NCBI GenBank assembly: GCA_949710005.1
Contig: OX453276.1
Coordinates: forward strand, 14,151,633 to 14,215,632
DNA length: 64,000 nt
Source of the DNA: Ricordea florida
Taxonomy: Eukaryota; Cnidaria; Anthozoa; Corallimorpharia; Ricordeidae
Direction: 5' to 3'
Made by a program: the position numbers and the translations under genes
Shown here: one piece after another, positions 13,101 to 24,421 of the stretch
Layout: each line of letters starts with the position of its first letter
How positions within the stretch are numbered: position 1 is the first letter of the stretch
The notes under the pieces: generated by a model
What the model was told of the DNA's origin: nothing
Database searches by the model: none
The model's input: only the letters and a program-made list of their open reading frames with translations

Positions 13101-13895
13101 GTGGGGAGTGTTAGAAAAACTATTAACAATATGTAGCATACTTGTTTCTCCTGTTATTCTTGTTGAAACTGTTGCATACTTAAAGACATTAATCAGAGAA
13201 TTTCTCTCTGGATTCAAGCAAACTCTTGAAGGAGTTATTATCCCAAAGTTACATTATTTAGTTCATTGTCCCAGACAGATAATAACGTTGGGCCCTCTCG
13301 TAAACTTCTGGTGCATGCGCTTTGAAAGTAAGCACCAATACTTTAAGAAGAAATGCAGGAAATGTAGTTACAAAAACATTTGTCTTTCATTGGCAAAAGG
13401 CCACCAGGGAAGATTTTCTTCATTCCTTATTTCTACAGAGGAGTACAGTTTGTTATTCAGGAACTCAAATGGGAGGACAGAACATTTAGCAGGAGGGGAT
13501 TTTGAAAGTGCTAAGAGGGAAATAAGTAATTTCCTAGGGTGGGAGGCTTCTCTTATGTGTACCTCACGTCGTGGATAGGCGTCCATGGTACCAAGTACAT
13601 TCCAAATGAGTGCATTCTATTAATTAGATCTGAAAATGAAACACCCATGTTTGGGATGCTAAGGATGATTTGGGTAGTAAATTTTGAGGCTGTTCTTTTT
13701 CGGTTTTCCATGCTTGAAACAGTGGATTACAATGTTCATATTAATGCATACAGAGTACAAGAACCAGCCTTAGCAGCTGCTTTGGAACTTGTTTTGCAAG
13801 ACCAGTTACTTTCACATGAGGTTTTGCACATTTTCAACTTTAATGGCAATCAATACATATCACCCAAAACTTACCTAAGTGATATTCTACAATGA
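10172..13895 (+). pseudogene. CACTA (TNP2-like) transposase, multi-exon, broken
   Basis: Exon 1 (10172-10484) encodes a C2H2-like finger (CGIQGC...HVRNKH). Exon 2 (11037-11514) is acidic and Ser-rich. A third exon near 11990-12142 reads FYYIPLLDTIRELL. Exon 4 (from 12176) holds the core. Likely catalytic or structural blocks in the core are LYYDDISL, KLGMFYFTLGN, VAADTP followed by LRKCRHC, MPQDIMHILFEG, and PKLHYLVHCP...GPLVNFWCMRFESKHQYFK. These match the pattern of CACTA/TNP2-type transposases, and the CACTA termini support this. Two lesions are seen: an in-frame TAG at 12694-12696 (both sides in the same phase) and a frame change near 13540-13575, after which the protein continues to 13895. 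The exon 2/3 and 3/4 junctions are uncertain. Confidence 0.75.
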
Positions 13896-14237
13896 TACTG
13901 GTGAAACACTATCTCTGTAAAGGCATATTAGTCTCTACCATATGAGGGACTGGAATTAAGTCTCAAATGAAGCTGCATCAACACCCATAACAAGGAAAAT
14001 CAACCAAAATAAGCAATCAAAGGTGTTTAATTATAATCCTTTATGTCACAGCTTAAAGGCTGTTGTTGTTGTTTTCTTTTTTGTTGTCTGTACATGTGGC
14101 AGTACAGTTGCCAGCATAAAGCTGTTTTATTTTTCTGCGTGTATTATATTTTTTCTTAATTATTAAAGATTTTTGATGAAAAGAGTTATTTTTATTTAAC
14201 TGGAATTAGAAGAGTCTCATATAATAAATAAGATATA
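13896..14237. other. 3' flank of the CACTA transposase gene
   Basis: AT-rich non-coding sequence between the transposase stop and the right subterminal repeats. No further gene is seen. Confidence 0.45.
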
Positions 14238-14659
14238 ATTCTGTACTCCTTACTTTGAGGAATTATATCTAAAAAGAAGTATGATATTCTTTATGTAAGA
14301 GTTAAGTATGGAACGTGACCTTCAATCAAGTTTAGCAGCTCTCCTAACTTGAGTCTGCTATTCTCAAATTAAGAATAAGTTTCTTGAATTAAACCAGTTA
14401 TTTGTAACTTAAAGGATCCATGTTTTAAAATGAGAAACGTTTCCTGAATTCAAGAGTCACATTAGGAAGATATGCACTTAAAATAAGTTCGCTCTTTCTC
14501 AGCTACCTTAAATTAGTATGTTTTCCCTCAAATCAAGTACTTATGCCTTAATATAAGAATTAATGTTCCAAAATAGAAAGCGTATTCTTAAATCAAGGGT
14601 AGGCATACTACTTGATTTAGGAGTTAGTTGCTAAAAGTAAGTAACTGCTTTTTCTAGTG
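14238..14659. repeat. CACTA right subterminal repeats and TIR
   Basis: Short CTTGA(A/T)TTAAG-like words recur in both orientations from about 14238. The 22-bp TIR occupies 14638-14659 and ends CTTTTTCTAGTG, the inverse of the left CACTA end. Confidence 0.75.
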
Positions 14660-14887
14660 GTTTCGATCATATCAGTTTGACGTAGAGCGCCAATGAAAGT
14701 CTATTTGGAAAATACTTTTGCCTTGTTGGCTCATTCATTGGTTCAAACTGGAACTGTTGACAGGAGAGGGTCTACAGGCGGAGTATTTGAGTTTGCACGG
14801 TCGTCATATCGTTCCTTTGTCTCGTGCAGAGATTTAGAATAAGTACTTGGCTTCGTACCGAAATTTTTTCTGTTTCTTAGGGTGAAA

Positions 14888-17800
14888 ATGGCTCGGGTTC
14901 CGCCAAATCAGGCGAGCAAACATTGGACCAAGCCTTCGAGGCCGACTTCTTCTAGCAAGAAATCTGGGAAAAGTCCTGGCCGATGTAATTCGAATTCCGC
15001 GAAGCGTTCAACGCCCTTAGCACCAGAAAGCCCGCCAGAAATGCATTACGATGCAGAGCAGCACGAATCGATATCGTCGTGTTCCCCGTCTTTGTCCATG
15101 CAAAGTAGACAACAAAGCAATAACACCTCTCCAAGCAGTTCCTCTCCAAATAGTCCACAAGACAATTCCTCGCCAACCTCTGTCGCCCCGCTAGTTCCAA
15201 GGGTCCCAGGAATTGATCGCAGCAGTGCGAATCGCCTTCTTGGACCACTAAATTTTGCTTCTGCGCTAGTTGAGGTACCTAGCTCTCGTGAAGGAGATTT
15301 TTTGACCAGGCTTGAAGCTTTATTTGAAAGCTGGAAGGAACTCTTTGAAAAGCATGTGCAGCGGGTGACGGAGCAACAGCAGAAAGGGCGGGAAAATCCT
15401 CCTAAGAACAAGCGTCTACCCAAGGAGCTATCGGTAAGTTTCAAGTCGAAATACCACCAGCATGTATGACTGTGTTTTCTGTCTCAGTTAGTGGGTATCT
15501 ATTTTTATTTTAAGGCATTCAGCAAACCATGTTAACTACTTGTGAAACAAAATTATAATTTAATTAAAATAGATTTTTGCACGGGTAGAACTCATAAAGG
15601 GCCTTGTTCACACAACATACCGGATAGCTTTGTGCCTTAACAAAAAGCTACCTGGTAAGAGTTTTAACACCTATCCAATTATGGGACTCTCCACTTAAGA
15701 GATTGGCACGGTGTTGCTTTGTTTCTTTATGCTCTTACAGCTGTAGGTGTGAACAGCAGCCCTTTCTAGTATGATTTTTTTTTGCCAACACCAAAGCTAT
15801 TTGGTATAGTGTAAACATAGACTATATGAAAAGTCAGAAGAATTAATTTAATTTACCCCAGGAGTGGGGTAGTTCAAAGCTGGGTTAAGATATCCCTGAG
15901 TTAGCGGGAAAATTCTATTCAGATTGAATGCTTAAAAGGCAAATTCAATTTAATTATTTTAGTTTGCAAATAAATTATTGACTTCTCTAAAAAGCTTTAA
16001 AAAGTTTTATAGATAATTCTTTTGAAAAAGAGAAAAAGAATCCTGGACTAAGTGTCAACCCTAGGTTAGGTCCAGTGAGCCTTCCAACAAATGGGGCCAT
16101 TAGAAACAAGAAGTTGAGTTACTGAAAAATTGAATGCTATATGAACACTTTAAATATATTAGGATCAACATTGAAAAATAATGATATACATATGTACCAA
16201 TTGAACACTAGACTAATGCAAAAATAAACTGTTAACTTAAGACAAGTGAACTGAAAAAATTAATGTGGAGAAGCTAGTGAAGTAGACAGTTCAAGCCTTA
16301 CAGTCCTGTTATAATGGACTGAGAATGTCCATTTTTTACAACATGCAAAATTACATTCCTATTAGGTGGTCCTTGAAAATCGAATGTGATCTTTGAAAAG
16401 TCCTGTAAAAATGGTTGCAGTTTTTTGTATGACCCCTGGTAGACACTGTAACTATCTTTTATGTATTTAGGATAAGAAAAAGCAAATCATTCAATGCAAA
16501 AAAATTTGCTTAATGATATTCAGTCTAAGATAAACAAAACAAATGTCATTTGGTCAAAAGTCATGGTCTATTTTAGGTAAGAGAGAGCAAGTTAAAGTAA
16601 AGTTATTCCAAAAACCACCTATAGCAAGGTGTTCCTCTTTGCAAATCATAGGGTTAGGCAAGAAATAGTGAGAAAATATAAATATTCATTTCCTTGCATG
16701 GTTTTCTTTTATTTCAGGCCAGTGTGGGGCAGATCAAAAAGAGCTCAAGTGGGATTTTTCTTAGAGGTTAATTTTCTTTAGCAAAATTAATGGCTTTTAC
16801 CACAGTTAAAACTAAAACGTCTGGCACACAAACATGTAGATTGTTGTCACTCTACAGATTTGTTTTACCATTTGTTTGTTTTCAGTTTTCTTCATTGATG
16901 GTTACTATTGTCGCAAGGTCTAAATTTGGGTTTTTGTTTTGCAAGGGTTTGCCTAACTGGCCATCATTTTTTACACCAATATAATTCAGTGATGTGAACT
17001 TTGCATGTCCATAATTCAGCAGGATTTTTTAAATTTTAGTGTCAAAACCCTTTGGTTGTTCAGTGATATTGTGAGATCTTAATTTTGATTCATTTTGCGA
17101 GTGATTGCAATTGCCAGATCTTGAAGCAAAAGTGTCATTGTGAGTGACCACTGTATTATTGTTCCACATTTTAAATGACAATTCCAAACCTCATTATTTA
17201 TACTTGTTGTACAGCTAAATGATGTTGCTGGGTCTTCTTAAGTTCTTTTTGTGAGTGAAGGCTCTTTGCATGCCCATAATTCAGCGGGGTTTTTTCTTCA
17301 TAAATTTTACTGTCAAAACTCTTTGGTTCAGTGATATTGTGAAATCTTAATTTTGATTCATTTTGCGAGTGATGGCACTTGCCAGATCTTGAAGCAAAAG
17401 TGTCATTGTGAGTGACCATTGTATTATTGTTCCACATTTTGAATGACAGTTCCAAACCTCATTATTTATACTTGTTGTACAGTTAAATGATGTTGTGGGG
17501 TCTTCTTTAGTCCTTTTGTGAGTAAAGGCATGCCAAGTAACCACAATTTAATATCTATTGTTCTAAGCAACATGTGGGTTGCCTTTCAATTAATTTTTTC
17601 AGGACTGTACCCTATTAAACCCTGGTGACTTGTGGCACCCTGCTCTTCAACTGTAAATGGCAAGATAAATTTATTTAAGTTTTTATTTACAAAGACAATT
17701 ACAGCAGTCACCAAGAGTGTTACATTTAAAAACATGCAATATCATTGTAGTATTAATTGACAATTATTTAGTTAGCCATTATTCAACTCAGACACTTTCT

Positions 17801-19175
17801 TGCATTCTATTTTTTTAGCTTTTCTGATCCCATTAACAAAACTGTTAATGCTGCTATTGTCGATGGCGTTCGTAGCACTGACAGCACAACCCATATTTAC
17901 ACAATAAAGGGTATGTAATGGAGCAATTAATTTATCTGCCTAAGGGTACTTAAAGTTGACTTAATTCCTCTTCTTACTGAGTGTTGACAGTTTTATGCCA
18001 TGCCACATTTTTCAAGTCTTTTTTTTGCTGTGCATCCATTCTTGCAGTGTGGTGTTATCATGCAATGTTCCTGTTTGTTTGTTTAGACCAACAGCTTTAG
18101 CTGAGTTGCAATTATTGCCCCTCACTCACTAACAAAACAGTATTTTCAGTAAGATGTCTGGGCATTTCCTTTTCTTCCTCTGCCCAATATACAGTTTTGC
18201 TCACCTACACTCATATTCTGTGCTTAATGTTTTTCTTGGCTAATATGTATAGAGATATGAATTCAATGCCAAAACAAGCCAATGTGAAAGAGTTTTGAGG
18301 CTCACTATGAATGTAAGATATAGTGTTCACTGTGTGAGTTAATTTTGTTTTAACTAATTATTTATATGAAATAATTATGTATTGTCTTTTATCCATTTAG
18401 CTGCAATGCGTGTTCATTTTCGCACAAAAAAAACGCCAACAGAAAATCATAGACAGCAACAAGAAGGCCGATGTCATGAAGGGACAGCGAAAGAGAAGCA
18501 GAAAAAACATGGCAAGTATATTTTGTTGAAAGGCAATTAAATTACTATGCTATTTTCTATAATCTCTTGTGCAAAAATTGGAACAAGAAAGGAATAGTAT
18601 GCTTCATACTTACACAAAATTAATGCAGAATCGACAAAGAGACATTTCTGCTTCTAAAAAAATACAGGGAGGATGCTTTTAGCATTGTATCATTCTTCTG
18701 TAACTCAATCATGTTTATGCTCAGTATGATTATTACATGTATGTTTATTAACTTTGGATTACCTGTTGGCTGCTGGCTAAGTCGTGCTCTTCATTTTCCT
18801 TTCAGAAAAAAAAATAAAAGGGCCAAAGCTCTGAGGGAGTCTACCAGTATCAACCAGGCAGACAAGGACAAGTACATTACATGTATGTCCATTGCATATA
18901 TGTCCTTAGAGGAGTCCTTGTCTGAATCTGGAACGCATGAAGGCAATTCTTCAGGTTCAGATGAGGACCTCCCAAGCAAGAAAAGACTGTGTGTGAGACC
19001 ACTTCCCTGGCGAAGCACGGAGGGGAATGGGTTAATGGCTCGGTTGGACCGCAAAGTTGCATGACGTCAAAGCCAACGTAGCGTGAGTATGGTTATCGAA
19101 CGCACAGTGGGACCAGCATCAAATCGAGAAGCACCAGATGATGCTCCTGAGTTTGCTCTGGCACCCACTACTTAG
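14888..19175 (+). pseudogene. Gene B: multi-exon protein of unknown function
   Basis: Exon 1 (14888-15433, donor GTAAGT) gives a low-complexity Ser/Pro-rich N-terminus from MARVPPNQAS, then a helical segment (LTRLEALFESWKELFEKHVQRV). Later exons inferred from acceptors and sense frames are 17819-17911 (FSDPINKTVNAAIVDGVR), 18401-18511 (AMRVHFRTKKTP, apparent GC donor GGCAAGT) and 18806-19175 (acidic SESGTHEGNSSGSDEDLP, then CVRPLPWRS). A possible short exon at 16718 is less convincing. An in-frame TGA at 19062-19064 precedes 36 more sense codons in the same phase before TAG at 19173-19175. The pattern resembles uncharacterised cnidarian and fish proteins linked to transposons. No enzymatic motif is seen. 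Confidence 0.5.
17001..17530. repeat. 265-bp tandem duplication in a gene B intron
   Basis: Two adjacent copies (about 17001-17265 and 17266-17530) share long blocks, including GTGAGTGACCA and TATACTTGTTGTACAG. Identity is high with small indels. No coding content. Confidence 0.8.
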
Positions 19176-20870
19176 AAAAAGGAACTAAATCATAAGTATA
19201 AGACAGATAATTTTGCTATATAAGCTGATTTATAAGCATTTCGGCCCTAGGAAAGTCTGCATGAAAAAAGAAATTGTTGTTTGAAGAACAATCAGAAAAG
19301 AAGACATTTTAGATATTTACAAAATAACAATAATAGGCAATTTGAAGTTGGCATGCATGATGATTTGGTTCCTTTTTAGTTAAGTTTCTCTAATCATGTT
19401 ACTCAATAGTCATTCAGCAATTTTTTTTATTTTTGATAAAGGAATAAGTGAACATCCTTTGACATTCAAGGGAAGGAGTTACATTAAAACTAGATAAGTT
19501 ACCAAGTTTAAAAGTGATTTGCTACAATCCAATGAAGACGTTGCCTGCATCACAGACACTCTAAACCTTCAGTATGTAGTGTCTGCAAATTAGTGCACAA
19601 TATCGTGTTCGAATCCCCGAGTTGCAAAGACATATGTGGGAGTTTTTGATTGGCTTGTTTCTTATGCAGTTTTTAATTAATCCAATATGAAGTGTTAACA
19701 GGCCAAATACGACTCAAGAGAATGAGCTCATGATAGTGTGAAATGTGACCTTTGGGCCAGCTAAAACAACAGAGGCATCTTTACAAACACATTTTGGCTG
19801 GAAGGAATTCTCTCAAAGAATTTTTTATGTTCAGAAGAAGGCTTTTGAGTTCAAACTACTCTGTCTTTGTTTACTGTAAATCTCCTTGCTAACTCCCTTC
19901 TGTGAATTTTGACATGCCGCTGCACTCAACCGTCATGCACAAATAAGAATTGGGCCAATTGTGGAGTATAAAATCCTGCATATCAGAAATTCTTGTGACA
20001 CTGATCGATATCAGACAAGCTTTTGTGCACTAATTCTCAGACATACTATACAAATGGTCTAGATGATGAGTGGGCTGCTGCAATCTTAATGACCTTTGTA
20101 TAATACATTGGAGCTACAAACTTGACGCTACCAATACCTGTTTCCAAATGCAGTGATCTTACTTTTTTTTGGCATACATGTATTTTATGAGAAAAGAGTG
20201 CAGTTATGTTTATACATTATACGGCACTACTTGTTCACAGTGTGTAAATTATGTTTAGGTTTTGTTTGCATTACCAATATCAATCCCATACTGCAAGCTA
20301 GACAGCTGACCATGTAGTTTTTATGACTTTTACAAGTGGCATATTTTCCAGTCAAACACTCGTCTATATAATGAAAGTAGGTATATAACCAAAGATTTAC
20401 TTCGATAACTTGAAAAGCTTTTGGCTGCCTTTAGGATGAGAGTAAAATTGGAGGTTGTTTCATGCTAGTTTTAGAAGTTTAACAGTAAATAAAGCACCTT
20501 TATTAAATACATGCTAACAAGGTGACAAAATAATTGACCTTATAATTTTATTGTTTTTTATTACTACTGGGTAAAAAGATTTATTGAAGTTGTACCCAAA
20601 TTGTAGAAATGCACAGAGCTTTGGAAAAGTGACATATTTTAGTTACAAAATCTATCTTGAAATAATTGATTTGGTTAAAAAAGAATCCTACAATGTATCT
20701 CCCTTTGGGACCAGTGAATAGCACTAAATACACTTTTATGCAAATATACATTCACTGCCTATTTTGGGTGGTGGATAATATTTAACAAATCAAAATAAGT
20801 ACTTACAAAGAATTGTTTTAATTATATAAATAATATTCTATAAAAATAATCAATTATATTCTTTATTCCT
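19176..20870. other. Non-coding region
   Basis: AT-rich, with no gene-like ORF, splice-supported exon or obvious repeat structure. Confidence 0.5.
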
Positions 20871-20871
20871 C

Positions 20872-20960
20872 GCAAAGCGAGGCCAAAGGCCGAGCGTAGC
20901 GAGGTTACTAATCGTGTCGCCTTCGGTCAGACCACGTGGCTTGCAAGCCCGAGTAAATCG
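20872..20960. repeat. GC-rich hairpin block
   Basis: A CpG-rich island in AT-rich surroundings with self-complementary words (CCTCGCAAAGCGAGG, GGCCAAAGGCC). It stands immediately left of a TA microsatellite. Similar words (CTTCGCGAGG) occur at the right end of the 1-kb repeat at 23850, so it may be the left end of the same element. Confidence 0.55.
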
Positions 20961-20969
20961 AGCCGAGAG

Positions 20970-21089
20970 TTTTCATATATGTATATATATTTATATATAT
21001 ATACATATATGAAAACTTATATATATATATAAGTATATCCAGTATATCAAGTGAAAACATATATATATATATAAGTATATACAGTATAA

Positions 21090-21131
<42 letters not shown>
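20970..21131. repeat. (TA)n microsatellite
   Basis: Long imperfect runs of TA/TATATG broken by AAGTATATCCAGTA units. The ORF on the minus strand over it is an artefact of the repeat. Confidence 0.9.
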
Positions 21132-21231
21132 ATATTTTAAAGGTGTCCGTTCGCAGGCCAGGTTACCTGGCAACATTACTTCATGTGACTTCCGCCATTT
21201 CGAATTCCGTAAATGATGTTTTGAAAATAAT

Positions 21232-21552
21232 GTGAATTTTGTGGAAACCGATTTCACTAATCCTGGAAGTACATCTCAGCAAGAAGATCTCCGAGATATA
21301 CAAGAACGAGCGGCGAGGGATCGTCGTCGAGTAAGTTTGAATGCCGCAAAAATCAGCGCACGTACGGGAAGCGGCGACTCAGAGAATAGATTAAGAAACT
21401 ACGGCAGGGATGATAACAAGAGACATCGCAGCAGAGACAACAACTGCTCGCTCAAAAATGGGAAAGGAAACAGCAAGGAAAAGGACCAGGAATGCAATCA
21501 AGTTAGATTGGAAATTGAATTTGTTATAGATAGTAACAAAGACTCGTTTTAG
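21232..21552 (+). CDS. Possible short ORF, unknown
   Basis: A 106-codon frame with charged, Arg/Asp/Asn-rich composition ([22 protein letters not shown]). A second charged frame follows at 21629-21823. The composition is more protein-like than random AT-rich DNA, and the regular ATG-to-stop layout suggests decayed pieces of one A-rich coding sequence. No domain is recognised and it may be a chance ORF. Confidence 0.25.
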   Translation: MNFVETDFTNPGSTSQQEDLRDIQERAARDRRRVSLNAAKISARTGSGDSENRLRNYGRDDNKRHRSRDNNCSLKNGKGNSKEKDQECNQVRLEIEFVIDSNKDSF

Positions 21553-21829
21553 CTATACAGGACATGAGAGACTTAGAACGGAAACCGAGTAGGAACGACT
21601 TCAAAAAGATTGAGATACACTGGAAAATATGATAATCACAAGACAAACTGTAATGAAAACAGAATTTAAGGAAAATCATGGCAACAGCGTACAGACAGAA
21701 TCAGAGGACGAACGAAGAAACAGATTACCATATCGTCGTGAAAAAAGTTTCAGGAAAGGGGAAACAGAAACGAACCGCAAAGAAATGAAAGATGACAGTC
21801 ACGTAGTATTTATACTGCAATGAGAATGC

Positions 21830-22830
21830 AAGTAGGTATTTTTCGTAGTGAAACGATTGCCTTCCATTTTAAAGAAATTCCCAATACAGAGGTTGCAGTT
21901 GTGATAGCAATTATTTATAATTATGTGATCTGATATCATTGCAACAGTGAAAATAAATTGTAGATTTGTTTGATGTAGCAGTTATGCTCAGCATTTTCAA
22001 CAGAAAACATACCAAACAATAAGTGACTGGTTCTGCAGTATTATCAGTGATCAGTGCAAGTATTTGTAAATAAAGCAGTTGTCATTACTGACTTCTGAGT
22101 AGTATTTCTCTATTATTAACTTTGTTACTTTCTGCTGTTTGCTTTATTTTTATGATGTCAAATATCAATATTTCATAACAGCCACAACATGCAATTAACC
22201 TTTTACATTGGAAAAACTTTATAAAGAAGAAAATAAATTTTGTAATGCCAAAATGTTTATGATCTTTCTCATATATTCATTGCAAGTGTGCTGTATGTAG
22301 TAGCAAGTGTTTCAAGTTTCCTAAATGCCCTATGCTTTCAATAATGATTCTCCACACAAACTTTATAGACAAATGACTGCACTAGATTCTAAGCCTTTAA
22401 GAAGAAATGTTGTTGTTTGGAGCTGTTTTGATTACTACCACCTCTGATGGAAAGCCTATTAAGAAGATTTTTGTATTGCTTGTAGTAGTAGAGTAACAAT
22501 ACCTTTACCAAGATTAGGACATGCATCCCACCCCATAAAAATATATTATGTTTAACATAAAAAATATAACAATAATAATCATATCAATACCAGTAATAAT
22601 AATAGTAATGATAATAATAATGATAATAATATAATGATAGTTCTTCTCGTTACTATATGTCATTGATTACAGTTCAATACCTCTGGCTGCCATGACTTTT
22701 TCGATGAAATACCATCATTATATTAAATCTTTCTTCTGCAGTTTTTATAATAGAAATTTTCATATATGCAAAATAATATAATCTTCTGTGGTTGGGTATG
22801 GATATTTTGCCTGTTTCTGTAACAGCACAA
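21830..22830. other. Non-coding region with an ATA-rich microsatellite
   Basis: No gene seen. From about 22552 to 22632 the sequence is an imperfect ATA/ATG trinucleotide repeat. Confidence 0.5.
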
Positions 22831-23881
22831 TTAAACTTTCATGTGGTAAATACTTTTCACTGATTGATGTTGATTTCACATTATTTTTTTACAGGAGTAG
22901 GTAGTGCAGCAATCTTTTTGAACACATTAAGATTTTAATAACTCTTTCTTACATGTATTGTTTTTATGATATGACCTAAAAATAGCACAACCACATACTA
23001 TACAGTCGGCACTCACTATTACCAAACCTTTATTCAAAGTTTTTGTAGAATCCAATTGTTTTACCCCAAATTTTGTTAATGTAATGACATTGTATCTCAC
23101 ACTTCTGTTGATATGGCATCTCTTTTGAGGGTAGAGGAATTTTTCTATCTACCACTGGGGGTACCATTGCAACTGAAAAGAGTACACAAATTAAAACATG
23201 CACTATTCATAATGCTCTCAATTGCGGTTACCCGGGAATGAAATAATGACTGCAGTAGACAATAAAATATCTAATCAGAAGATTCTTCTTACAATGAATC
23301 TCATGCAATTATAACCAAAAAACATAAACAAAAAATAATTGGAGCATTCAACTCATCCTCAGTGTAAGAACATATTGTGTTTAAAAGTGATGTACAACAA
23401 AGAAGACAAAGCAGTAGAGACTAAGAAAATAAAACTAAAGAAAAAAACACAGGTTTTTACACCGCGATAAACACATGCATTCATATCAACTCTTCAAGAT
23501 TTCACCTGCAAAAGATTTACAATCATTTTCAATTTGTGTTAAGTGAATATTATTGTGATACTTCATCGACTCTGTATTCCCTGTCAAGATAATAAATAAT
23601 TTTACTTCTATTCCCTCTGGTGCAATCTAAGTGGCAATGAAAGAGCTAAATGACGGTCAATTTTTAAGCACTGTGTTGAGCGGTATACTGATCATGTAAT
23701 TTGCACCAGGAGTCACTAATTGTGTACCAAACACAGCGTAAGAAATAAAATAATGGGGAATACGTTGATATAAAAATAAATTACAAAATATAGAAAAAAA
23801 AATAAAGAATAAAATATAAAAGCATTGTGACTTCTTCAAAAACTAGCTTCGCGAGGTTTTTGCGGGAGTCGTATTTCTAGT
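22831..23881. repeat. Dispersed ~1-kb repeat, copy 2
   Basis: Same orientation and same right end (GTATTTCTAGT) as the copy at 3329-4346. No convincing ORF is present. Confidence 0.8.
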
Positions 23882-23988
23882 TATAGTTTTTAATAAATGT
23901 ATTTTATTCTTGAAATTGAGTCTAAATTGTTTATCAATTATTTTTGGTACCAAATAAAAATAAGGAACATGCAGATAATGATCTTGTG

Positions 23989-24181
23989 ATCAAATTTGCT
24001 ATCTGGAGCAAAAATTTTAAAAAGTGATATTTTAATCAACTTCGTTTACCTGAGCAAAAGTATGGAAAAATTGATATTTGACCAACTTTGTTACAATGAA
24101 GAAAAATACGGAAAACTATTATTTTGACCATATTTGCCATCCTGAGCAAAATTGAAAAGATAGTGGTATTTGAACAAAATT
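23989..24181. repeat. 46-bp tandem array, left part
   Basis: Four degenerate units of exactly 46 bp, of the form ATCAACTTTGCTACCCTGAG followed by CAAAAGTATGGAAAA and a TGATATTTG tail. The array is interrupted by the LINE and resumes at 28944 in register. Confidence 0.85.
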
Positions 24182-24421
24182 TTTTTTTTTTTTTTTTAAG
24201 TTTTGCAAACTTTATTGACAAAACCAACAGACTTATGCTGGCAATACAATACTCAATACAGTTCCTTACAGAAAATACAATTACTTGCAATACGGGCTAC
24301 TTACACTGCTAACAATATAATACTCTACTTACGTTACTTGCTGTACATACAGTTACTTACAATACGTTATACTGTATATTGACTTTGAGGAGGGAGGAGT
24401 ACTTCTCACTAAAACATTTAA

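Larger units (their letters stand above)
4862..14659. mobile_element. Complete CACTA (EnSpm) DNA transposon, 9.8 kb
   Basis: The ends are inverted copies that begin with CACTA: CACTACAAAAAGCAGTTA at the left and its reverse complement, with one mismatch in 22 bp, at the right. A 2-bp GT flanks both sides (4860-4861 and 14660-14661), within the 2-3 bp duplication expected for this superfamily. Inside each end is about 400 bp of short repeated CTTAA/TTAAG-type words, the usual subterminal repeats. The element carries two divergent multi-exon genes: a transposase on the plus strand (10172-13895) and an accessory gene on the minus strand (9401-6244). Both carry nonsense or frameshift changes, so this copy is probably non-autonomous, although its ends look intact. 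Confidence 0.85.

Noticed and set aside
12930-13217. Minus-strand ORF inside the CACTA transposase
   Set aside because: Shadow of the plus-strand coding sequence, which carries all the conserved motifs.
20991-21257. Minus-strand ORF rich in Tyr/Ile over the TA repeat
   Set aside because: It is a translation of the (TA)n microsatellite.
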